A DNA stretch of 5,714 bases, from positions 4,775 through 10,488 of the forward strand of contig PMGP01000171.1 in the NCBI GenBank assembly GCA_003156235.1, written 5' to 3'. How positions within the stretch are numbered: the first letter of the stretch is position 1; each line of letters opens with the position of its first letter. A program made the position numbers and the translations under genes. Below, piece after piece: positions 1 through 5,714 of this stretch. Origin of the DNA: Acidobacteriaceae bacterium (GTDB taxonomy: Bacteria > Acidobacteriota > Terriglobia > Terriglobales > Acidobacteriaceae). The notes beneath the pieces are model-generated. The model did no database searches. It was given only the letters and a program-made list of their open reading frames with translations, and was not told where the DNA came from.

Positions 1-424
1 CCCGCAACTTCGCATTCGCGGTCAGCCACTCCCAGTTCAGATACGGGTAGGCAAGAGGAAGCCACGCCAGCGCCTCCGTAACCCGCGAATCCAGATCGTC
101 CGAGTCCAGCGCCTCCATCAGCACTTCCACCGGATTCAATCTGACCGGACCACGCAGATAGGCAAAGCCCGGATAGCCAAGGCTGCCCAGCATCGACTGG
201 AAGAAGCCGGCGTCGCGGGCGTGTGTCTGATACTCCGTGAGCGGAAGTGCTGTGGCCGGAACATCAAATACTTCCACCGCTCTTAAGGCAAGTTCTGAGG
301 AGACAGCACGCTCTCCCCGCTCGACCATCGACAAATAGGCCTGGGTTACGCCGAGCCGCGCGGCGGCTTGGGCTTGCGTCCATGCAGACGCCTTGCGGGC
401 GTTTTTGAGTTCATCTCCGGTCAC
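1..424 (-). CDS. XRE-family HTH regulator, antitoxin-like (3' end outside window)
   Basis: The reverse strand reads as an open frame of 141 codons from GTG 424 to the left edge with no stop, so the C-terminus is missing. Residues about 4-55 form a classic XRE/Cro-type helix-turn-helix: TQAQAAARLGV (helix 2, residues 16-26), then TQAYLSMVERGER (recognition helix, 27-39), then a helix ending EVFDVP. Residues 62-141 form a second part rich in Leu, Trp and acidic residues (GYPGFAYLRGPVRLNPVEV at 83-101, then ALDSDDLDSRVTEALAWL). This is not a typical phage-repressor tail; it reminds me of antitoxin-type regulators encoded just before a toxin gene, but I cannot name the family. Earlier in-frame ATGs lie at 475 and 442, yet the domain begins V-T-G-D-E-L-K-N-A-R, like most XRE proteins, and GTG 424 sits 6 nt after an extended -10. 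No Shine-Dalgarno precedes any of the three starts, which favours a leaderless mRNA. Autoregulation through the palindrome at 431-453 is inferred. A toxin partner, if any, would lie to the left. Confidence 0.85.
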   Translation of the reverse strand, partial: MTGDELKNARKASAWTQAQAAARLGVTQAYLSMVERGERAVSSELALRAVEVFDVPATALPLTEYQTHARDAGFFQSMLGSLGYPGFAYLRGPVRLNPVEVLMEALDSDDLDSRVTEALAWLPLAYPYLNWEWLTANAKLR

Positions 425-430
425 GGATAT

Positions 431-439
431 AATATAACA
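431..439 (-). promoter_or_regulatory. Extended -10 promoter for the XRE regulator
   Basis: On the minus strand this reads TGTTATATT, that is TGn followed by TATATT, one mismatch from the extended -10 consensus TGnTATAAT. Six bases separate it from the G of GTG 424, so transcription could start on or next to the start codon and give a leaderless mRNA, consistent with the absent Shine-Dalgarno. At 17-bp spacing the -35 position (454-459) reads CGCACA, matching TTGACA only in its last three bases, as is tolerated for extended -10 promoters. Because the dyad is symmetrical, its other arm (445-453) is the same extended -10 facing right. Confidence 0.55.
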
Positions 440-453
440 CATACTGTTATATT
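431..453. promoter_or_regulatory. Perfect inverted repeat, probable autoregulatory operator
   Basis: AATATAACA (431-439) and TGTTATATT (445-453) are exact reverse complements separated by the 5-nt spacer CATAC. The repeat ends 7 nt upstream of the regulator's preferred GTG start at 424 and contains its -10 element, so a dimer bound here would block RNA polymerase. XRE-type antitoxins and repressors commonly bind such dyads in their own promoters. The repeat and its position are seen; binding by the adjacent regulator is inferred. Confidence 0.75.
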
Positions 454-484
454 TGTGCGATAATTCTGAACGCATGGCAAGGTC

Positions 485-504
485 ACTGTTTGCATCTGTT
501 TGTA
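485..504. repeat. Two 10-bp direct repeats in tandem (CTGTTTG core)
   Basis: ACTGTTTGCA (485-494) is followed directly by TCTGTTTGTA (495-504), matching at 8 of 10 positions with CTGTTTG identical. The period is one DNA helical turn, as when two protein subunits bind the same face of the helix. The second copy overlaps the LexA-like box, so the two readings compete. It could also be chance in a low-complexity stretch. Confidence 0.4.
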
Positions 505-513
505 AATACAGTA
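494..513. promoter_or_regulatory. LexA-like (SOS box) sequence, candidate
   Basis: The core 496-511 is CTGT-N8-ACAG, the conserved skeleton of the gammaproteobacterial-type LexA box. The 20-mer read on the minus strand begins TACTGTAT and agrees with the E. coli consensus at 15 of 20 positions by my count. It lies about 60 bp upstream of the regulator's -10 and downstream of the HNH stop codon. A 5.7-kb window has a roughly 9% chance of holding this 8-base skeleton, and LexA motifs differ between phyla, so this is a candidate only. Confidence 0.35.
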
Positions 514-525
514 GATATAGATGAA

Positions 526-535
526 TGGTGCACCA
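526..535. repeat. Short perfect palindrome TGGTGCACCA
   Basis: This 10-bp self-complementary sequence lies 9-18 nt beyond the stop codon of the HNH gene. There is no loop of normal size and no T-run after it on the minus strand, so it is not a convincing intrinsic terminator. It could be a small protein-binding site. No other terminator is visible between the HNH and XRE genes. Confidence 0.3.
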
Positions 536-543
536 GCTGAAGA

Positions 544-909
544 TCATACTCTGTTCGATCCCTTTTCCCCGTTGCACCACCAATGAACCGCCTGAATGTT
601 TTCCGGGTGGTCGTCTCTCCATGCCCCGCCCATGCCGCGGGGATGGATATGGTCGGGTACTATGTCGCCGTAATTGGTGAACGGTTCGTTACAGAGGGCG
701 CACTTGCCACGCTGGGTGGCAATCTTCCGGTCGAGGAGTTTGCGCATTTCACCGTTGGAGCGGAGTTCCCGGTATCCCCTGGGGTGATGAGGGTCTTCGA
801 TGCGCCGAACGCCCATCCGGCGCTGACGATTCTCTCTCGGGATTGCCTCTCTGCCGCAGCAGGAGACTGAGCGGTGGATAGGGCAGAGTTGATTGCGGCG
901 AAGTCTCAC
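544..909 (-). CDS. Small HNH endonuclease-like protein
   Basis: A complete 121-residue protein. The C-terminal half carries the HNH core: KCALC (C70-x2-C73), DH (D86-H87, the expected catalytic histidine region), GMGGAWRDDHPENIQ (92-106, N104 being the HNH asparagine) and HWWCN (H109-x2-C112), which with C70/C73 would complete a structural metal site. HNH domains cut DNA using one metal ion in a beta-beta-alpha fold. The N-terminal half has its own possible metal cluster, CPIH (C9, H12) and SCCGRE (C17, C18), then EDPHHPRGYREL (38-49). The start is GTG 909 because AGGAGG lies five bases upstream of it. The frame stays open to TTG 969 and CTG 975, but those codons have no ribosome binding site and would put the Shine-Dalgarno inside the gene. 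It is transcribed toward the XRE gene, 120 bp before that gene's GTG, and away from the helicase. The DNA target is unknown: it could be a homing-type, restriction-like or phage-derived nuclease. Confidence 0.85.
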   Translation of the reverse strand: MRLRRNQLCPIHRSVSCCGREAIPRENRQRRMGVRRIEDPHHPRGYRELRSNGEMRKLLDRKIATQRGKCALCNEPFTNYGDIVPDHIHPRGMGGAWRDDHPENIQAVHWWCNGEKGSNRV

Positions 910-1263
910 GGTTTCCTCCTGGAGTACTGTGGGATTTGATACGTTGGTTTTGGGATGATTGATCTGCAACCTCAGATGTCAGGGAAAAACGGGGGCCAAC
1001 AATGCACGGGACTCGCAATCACCGTGATCGGGAGCCAATGATCCGGCACCATCGTGGGGGCGCATCTTTATGGATCTAGCGAGTTCTCATTTCGAAAGTT
1101 TGGACAATGGGACTGCAAATGTCGGATGATGCTTAGGTAACTCATTGAACATCCAGCCGATCTGCGTCCAGATGAGCAGAGTTTCGGTTCGTGGGCTAAC
1201 CGGCACCTCAACGCCTCGGCCGATGGCTCAAATTTGGTGGATAGAGGCCAGCGGGGATCTCCA
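910..1263. other. Gene-free divergent region between HNH and helicase
   Basis: About 350 bp separate the starts of two divergent genes. Promoters for both must lie here, but I found no clear -35/-10 pair for either. An 11-bp palindrome (ATCAC-C-GTGAT) lies at 1018-1028 and a short stem ATCTG-CGTC-CAGAT at 1160-1173. The helicase frame stays open upstream from the TAA at 1138-1140, giving 41 sense codons (1141-1263) that include SFGSWANRHLN but no ATG, only TTG 1234 and GTG 1237. A 36-codon plus-strand ORF (ATG 1172 to TAG 1282) has no Shine-Dalgarno. No tRNA, recognisable insertion-sequence end or Rho-independent terminator is visible. Confidence 0.6.
915..920 (-). promoter_or_regulatory. Ribosome binding site of the HNH gene (AGGAGG)
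   Basis: A perfect AGGAGG on the minus strand, five bases (AAACC) before GTG 909. It decides the start codon of the HNH gene and is the only strong Shine-Dalgarno seen in front of any gene here. Confidence 0.85.
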
Positions 1264-4200
1264 ATGGATGTATTTGATCTAGATTCTTCTCTTGTCCGGG
1301 ATTATGAACGATTTGCACGCTCCTTTACCACCATCCGAGCCCAGGACATACGGGATCAAGTGGACCAGGTATATGCCAGCGGCAGATTCTGGCCGGAGCC
1401 GATTGTCAGCATCAACCCGCATTTCCAGGTTGGAAATTCCATTTCCCAACTAGTTGCCGAAGGCACTCTTCACGAGAAAACTGAACAAGTATTTCGGATC
1501 GATGGGCAGCCGCTTACACTTTTCCGCCACCAATCCCAAGCAATCGCAAAGGCGAAGGAGAAGCAGAGCTTCGTCGTCACGACCGGGACGGGGTCGGGGA
1601 AGTCGTTATGCTTCTTCATCCCAATCATCGATTCGGCTATTCGTGGACGAGCGGCGGGAGAAAGCAGTCGAACCAGGGCGATCATTGTTTACCCGATGAA
1701 TGCGCTGGCCAACAGCCAGATGAGCGAACTGGAGAAGTTCATTGACCAGGCCGGCCTGCCCGAGCACCTTCGTCCCACATTCGCGCGTTACACGGGCCAG
1801 GAGAACCAAGACGAACGCGATCTAATTCGGCATTCCAAGCCAGACATTCTGCTGACCAACTTCATGATGCTTGAACTGTTGATGACCCGGCAAAGTGAGC
1901 GGGACCGGCAGGTGATTGCGAATGCGGAGGGTCTTGACTACATCGTTCTGGACGAACTTCACACGTATCGCGGCCGTCAGGGCGCCGACGTGGCGATGCT
2001 GGTTCGCAGGCTCCGTGACCGGCTCTGCCGGGGCAAGAATCCCATATGCATTGGGACCTCGGCGACGATGGCGAGTGAAGGCGGCATTGACGCCAAGGCC
2101 TCGGCCGTCGCCGGAGTAGCCTCTCGCCTGTTTGGGACATCTATCCCGACCGACGCGGTGATAGACGAAAGCCTGAATCGGGCAACAGATTCGAAACTGC
2201 GCGTGAACGATGAGCTTAGAACTCCTCTGGCCTGCGTTCTTGACCAGGAGCCAGCCCAGGTTCTCACGGACGAAGAACTCAAAGTGCATCCCTTGGCAGT
2301 CTGGATTGAACTCCAAATTGGACTTGATGATGGTCAAAAGCTCTCGCGGCGGGTGCCAACCACACTGGCCTCCGCCGCCCAGCGGCTTTCAGAACTCACT
2401 GAAAGGGACCCGGCAGTTTGCAAATCTCAGATTCAGGCTATGCTCACTCTCATGAGCCAGCCCGCTTCTCAAAGAGGAGGGAGCGGAAATCGCGCATTCC
2501 TTGCCTTCAAACTCCATCGGTTCGTATCGGGTGCAGGCCAGGTCTATGCGACTTTGCTGGGGGAGGGGAGGCGGCAGGTTACTCTCGACGGGCAGAGGTT
2601 TGACCCCGACCTTCCGGACGCCCGGCTGTATTCGATGTTCTTTTGCCGCCGGTGCGGGCAGGAGTTCCATCCAGTCTCTTTAATCAAAGAAGTTGGCACT
2701 GAGCGAGCCATACCCCGCGCTATTGATGAAAGCCCCTTGGACGATGCGGATCCCGACATACGTGCCGGGTACATAGTCCCGCTTCGAAAGAATGACGAGG
2801 ATTTTCAGTTCGCCGGAAATCCGGAGGACTATCCCGAGGAGTGGCGTGAATCGCGAGGTGGTGTAGATAGAATTCGCACAGACAAGAGGAATTTCCAGCT
2901 TGAAGCAATCACAGTTGACGCCTCTGGCGCCATTGGCGGAAATGGGATTTCGGCCTGGTTTATTCCGGGCAAGTTTCGCTTCTGCCCGGCATGCAAAGAC
3001 CAGCCAGCATCGCAAGCCCGGGAAATAAACAAACTGGCTGGCCTGTCAGCCGAGGGCCGTAGCTCAGCTACAACAGTTCTTGCTTCAAGCGCACTTCGCT
3101 GGATGAATGAGCCCGCGCGCAACATTCAAATGGACAAGCGCAAGCTCCTGGCCTTTACTGACAATCGTCAGGATGCAGCATTGCAAGCAGGTCATTTCAA
3201 TGACTTCCTGTTCGTCTCCTTATTACGTGGCGCCATTCTTGCTGCGGCCAGGTCCGCTGGCCCCGAAGGCCTTGCTCAGGAAGATTTCGGTACTCGTGTA
3301 CGGCAGAAGTTGGGGTTCATTGCTTCCAATAGAGAGAGGCGCAAGGAATGGATGGCCGATCCTGATGCCATCGGTATGCGCCAAATAGAGGCGGAGCGAA
3401 CGATCGGTCTGGTCCTGACTCATCGGATCTGGGCTGACCAGCGTCGAGGCTGGCGGTACACCAATCCAAATCTTGAGGAACTGGGCCTGGTCAAGGCAAA
3501 CTATCCCGGACTTGATGAATTCATCTCGCAACGGGATCTGTTCGAGGGTGCTCCGCTTCCATTGCGTGAAGCTTCGCAAGAGGCACTAGAAAGGGCATTC
3601 CGTTGCCTTTTCGACATCCTACGCCGGGGTTTGGCAGTTACGACTGAGGCTCTACAACAAACCAGTATCGAGACGCTGGCAATAGCATCTCAGCAGCACC
3701 TGCGGGAGCCATGGAGCGTTCCTCTGCGCGAAGATCTTCGCAGAGCCGCAGCTCTCATTCTCACTCCTGTACAGGCCGGTGTTCGCGATGATGCGCTGAT
3801 TGTGAAGGCAGGTCCAAGCAGCAATATGGCGCGCCAAATAAGGAGCGCCAATATATGGAATCGCCGACTCGCAGCGAACGAGTACACCCCGACTCTCAAT
3901 GCTATGCTCTCCGCCGCTGAGAGGTACGGATACGTCCGACGCGTTGGAACCAGCTTCGATGTTGAAGGGTGGCAACTCAATGCTGGCGCGGTACGGCTTG
4001 TTGCTGGGCCAATCTCAGGTGAGGAATCTTCTGGAAATCGGTACTTCATCCAGCTTTACGAAGCCCTGGCCGAGATGTTGGAGAGGGGCGGGGAGGGGCT
4101 ATTTGGCTTCGAAGGGCGAGAGCATACTGCCCAAGTGGACCAGGAACGCCGCCAGTGGCGAGAATTCAGATTTCGTTTTGGTGCCGATGACCGCAAAGAG

Positions 4201-5714
4201 CTCAACGAAACGCCTAAGAAATGGCTGCCGGAGGAGACCAATTCATTTCTGCCCGTACTGTTCTGCTCGCCGACCATGGAGTTGGGTGTAGACATTTCCG
4301 CGCTAAATACAGTCTACCTGCGCAATGTTCCGCCTACGCCGGCCAACTATGCACAGCGTTCTGGGCGTGCGGGAAGATCGGGGCAAGCTGCGTTAGTGAT
4401 TTCCTACTGCGCCGCCCAGAGTCCACATGATCAGCACTACTTCTCAAAACCACAGGAAATGGTCGCCGGAATTGTGAGGGCGCCTTCTTTGGAACTGGCC
4501 AATCGCGACCTGATCGAATCCCATCTTCATGCGGTCTGGCTTGCTGAGTCCCGCCAGGAACTGAAGCCGGACATTCCTCATGTCCTAGACCTTGAACAGG
4601 ATGGGCTTCCACTCGTCAAGGAATTGATGAATGCAATCGAGGCACCGACACTGACCAAGCACGCAGCAGCAGGCATGCTTCGGGTCCTCGCGAGTGTTGC
4701 CAATGAGCTTCCAGCAGATAAGGCGCCTTGGGCCGCTGACCGGGATGCGTTTGCAGCAGCGGTCAGCGAACATGCTGCAGAGCGTTTTGACCGTGCATTT
4801 TCACGCTGGCGACAGCTTTATGAAAGTGCACGACGGCAGCTTACAGAAGCCAACAGACGTTCAGAAATGCGGGGTTTGTCTGCCCAGGAGCGGCGAGAAG
4901 TGCGGTCTGAGCAACTACAGGCCAACGAGCAGATTGCTCTGCTGGAGCGCGGCACTTCGTCCACTGGATCCGACTTTTATACATACCGTTATCTGGCAAC
5001 GGAAGGATTCTTACCCGGATACAATTTTCCGCGTTTGCCGCTCTATGCGTACGTGCCGGCAGGAGCTGGCGCCAGCAAGGCCACTTACTTGCAAAGAGCC
5101 AGATTCTTAGCAATTGCAGAGTTTGGACCGAGAAGCCTCATCTACCATGAGGGACGCGCATACAGGGTCACAAAGGCCAAGTTGCCGCCGGGACGCCAAC
5201 TGGAAGATGCCGGAAGGATTCCCACAGAAACCCTTTTTGTCTGCGATCAATGCGGTGCGGCTCATGAAGCAGAAGTTGAGCGGTGTATTAGTTGCAGTGC
5301 CAGCCTGTCCGGAGTCGATCCAATTCGCGACATTCTGAGAATTGATAATGTGGAGACTCAAGCGGCTCTGCGAATTACCTCGAACGACGAAGACCGGCAG
5401 CGGCAGGGATTTGAGATTCAAACCGTTTTCTCGTGGTCCATCCGCGAGGGAACGCTTGATGTCCTCTCGGCTTGCGCCAAATTGAACGATAAACCAACGC
5501 TGCTTCTCGATTACGCTCCCGGAGCACTGATCAGCCGGATCAATAAAGGTCTGCGGCGGCGCAAGGAACGGAGTCTATTGGGGTTCTTCATCAATACATC
5601 AAATGGTCGTTGGACAAAAGGGGAAGATGAGGCCGAGAACGGAGAAGTTGACCCCGAAGTAGCGCCACCACAGAGGATTGTCCCGATCGTTCAGGACAAC
5701 AAAAACGCAGTCCT
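1264..5714 (+). CDS. Giant COG1205/DUF1998-type SF2 helicase (3' end outside window)
   Basis: There are 1483 complete codons without a stop, still open at the right edge. Helicase motifs in order: Q-motif-like FRHQ (87-90); Walker A GTGSGKS (108-114, K113); Ia YPMNALANSQ (143-152); ARYTGQE (174-180); PDILLTNFMMLE (193-204); DEAH-type box DELH (230-233); SAT (266-268). RecA2 is split: LLAFTDNRQDAALQAGHF (628-645) is followed only at 1000-1038 by FCSPTMELGVDIS and QRSGRAGR (motifs V and VI). Cysteine pairs C461/C464 and C574/C577 may form one metal site spanning a 110-residue loop; C1327-x2-C1330-x10-C1341-x2-C1344 forms another. Residues about 1160-1230 are charged and strongly helical. The last residues, IVPIVQDNKNAV, resemble the entry to the DUF1998 region in this family, so a few hundred codons are probably missing. 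ATG 1264 is chosen because the family's N-terminus usually begins M-x-V-F-x-L; its Shine-Dalgarno is weak (GGGGA, 1253-1257). Expected role: ATP-driven DNA unwinding or translocation in the cytoplasm. DruE, DrmA/DrmB, DpdJ and YprA/MrfA are comparable helicases, but the specific system cannot be decided without the downstream genes. Confidence 0.93.
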   Translation, partial: MDVFDLDSSLVRDYERFARSFTTIRAQDIRDQVDQVYASGRFWPEPIVSINPHFQVGNSISQLVAEGTLHEKTEQVFRIDGQPLTLFRHQSQAIAKAKEKQSFVVTTGTGSGKSLCFFIPIIDSAIRGRAAGESSRTRAIIVYPMNALANSQMSELEKFIDQAGLPEHLRPTFARYTGQENQDERDLIRHSKPDILLTNFMMLELLMTRQSERDRQVIANAEGLDYIVLDELHTYRGRQGADVAMLVRRLRDRLCRGKNPICIGTSATMASEGGIDAKASAVAGVASRLFGTSIPTDAVIDESLNRATDSKLRVNDELRTPLACVLDQEPAQVLTDEELKVHPLAVWIELQIGLDDGQKLSRRVPTTLASAAQRLSELTERDPAVCKSQIQAMLTLMSQPASQRGGSGNRAFLAFKLHRFVSGAGQVYATLLGEGRRQVTLDGQRFDPDLPDARLYSMFFCRRCGQEFHPVSLIKEVGTERAIPRAIDESPLDDADPDIRAGYIVPLRKNDEDFQFAGNPEDYPEEWRESRGGVDRIRTDKRNFQLEAITVDASGAIGGNGISAWFIPGKFRFCPACKDQPASQAREINKLAGLSAEGRSSATTVLASSALRWMNEPARNIQMDKRKLLAFTDNRQDAALQAGHFNDFLFVSLLRGAILAAARSAGPEGLAQEDFGTRVRQKLGFIASNRERRKEWMADPDAIGMRQIEAERTIGLVLTHRIWADQRRGWRYTNPNLEELGLVKANYPGLDEFISQRDLFEGAPLPLREASQEALERAFRCLFDILRRGLAVTTEALQQTSIETLAIASQQHLREPWSVPLREDLRRAAALILTPVQAGVRDDALIVKAGPSSNMARQIRSANIWNRRLAANEYTPTLNAMLSAAERYGYVRRVGTSFDVEGWQLNAGAVRLVAGPISGEESSGNRYFIQLYEALAEMLERGGEGLFGFEGREHTAQVDQERRQWREFRFRFGADDRKELNETPKKWLPEETNSFLPVLFCSPTMELGVDISALNTVYLRNVPPTPANYAQRSGRAGRSGQAALVISYCAAQSPHDQHYFSKPQEMVAGIVRAPSLELANRDLIESHLHAVWLAESRQELKPDIPHVLDLEQDGLPLVKELMNAIEAPTLTKHAAAGMLRVLASVANELPADKAPWAADRDAFAAAVSEHAAERFDRAFSRWRQLYESARRQLTEANRRSEMRGLSAQERREVRSEQLQANEQIALLERGTSSTGSDFYTYRYLATEGFLPGYNFPRLPLYAYVPAGAGASKATYLQRARFLAIAEFGPRSLIYHEGRAYRVTKAKLPPGRQLEDAGRIPTETLFVCDQCGAAHEAEVERCISCSASLSGVDPIRDILRIDNVETQAALRITSNDEDRQRQGFEIQTVFSWSIREGTLDVLSACAKLNDKPTLLLDYAPGALISRINKGLRRRKERSLLGFFINTSNGRWTKGEDEAENGEVDPEVAPPQRIVPIVQDNKNAV

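Noticed and set aside
474..524. 16-residue plus-strand peptide after the rightward copy of the extended -10
   Set aside because: No Shine-Dalgarno and no similarity that I recognise. An ORF this short is expected by chance, though the rightward promoter itself is noted as a finding.
583..870. Plus-strand 95-codon ORF
   Set aside because: It lies wholly opposite the HNH gene, whose frame carries clear catalytic motifs and a strong ribosome binding site. Its translation shows no recognisable domain.
970..1140. Possible insertion-sequence or phage remnant in the divergent region
   Set aside because: I read all frames for transposase-like motifs and looked for terminal inverted repeats or target-site duplications and saw none. 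The short reverse frames there carry no recognisable motif.
1172..1282. 36-codon ORF overlapping the helicase start by 19 nt, a possible coupled leader peptide
   Set aside because: No ribosome binding site before ATG 1172 and no protein-like composition. The overlap with ATG 1264 can be chance.
1822..2337. Minus-strand 171-codon ORF, the longest of many antisense to the helicase
   Set aside because: The plus-strand frame here encodes the uninterrupted DELH and SAT motifs. The antisense product has no domain features and no ribosome binding site that I can see.
4694..5110. Plus-strand 138-codon ORF in another frame
   Set aside because: It overlaps the helicase's helical segment and the GFLPGYNFPRLPLYAY region, which are clearly coded in the main frame. 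It is a frame shadow.
1..5714. CRISPR array, tRNA, rRNA, or attachment sites
   Set aside because: No regularly spaced direct repeats, cloverleaf-like sequence or conserved rRNA segment was seen, and no pair of long direct repeats that could mark integration.

Overview
The window is bacterial: compact ORFs, a strong AGGAGG ribosome binding site, sigma70-like -10 elements and an XRE-type regulator. Codons are moderately GC-rich, with one AT-rich patch around 425-545. The HNH protein resembles small HNH proteins I associate from memory with Acidobacteriota, but this is a weak taxonomic hint that nothing else here tests.

Layout. (1) 1-424, minus strand: an XRE-family helix-turn-helix regulator running off the left edge, with an antitoxin-like C-terminal half. 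(2) 425-543: an AT-rich control region with a perfect 9-bp-arm inverted repeat fused to an extended -10 element just before the regulator's GTG, and further out a CTGT-N8-ACAG (LexA-like) sequence overlapping a 10-bp-phased direct repeat. (3) 544-909, minus strand: a complete 121-residue HNH nuclease-like protein whose start is fixed by AGGAGG before a GTG. (4) 910-1263: about 350 bp with no convincing gene between divergent genes. (5) 1264 to the right edge, plus strand: one open frame of 1483 codons, still open at the end. It encodes the large form of the COG1205-type superfamily 2 helicase, with a DELH box, split RecA2 lobe and two cysteine clusters, and is cut off where the C-terminal DUF1998-like region should begin.

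The dominant gene is the helicase. Very large helicases of this general type, alone or with DUF1998 partners, occur in anti-phage systems such as Druantia (DruE), DISARM (DrmA/DrmB) and Dpd (DpdJ). An HNH protein and an antitoxin-like regulator beside it fit an accessory or defence locus. The helicase appears to be the first gene of a rightward unit whose partners lie outside the window, so no specific system can be named. The HNH and XRE genes point the other way and need not belong to the same system.
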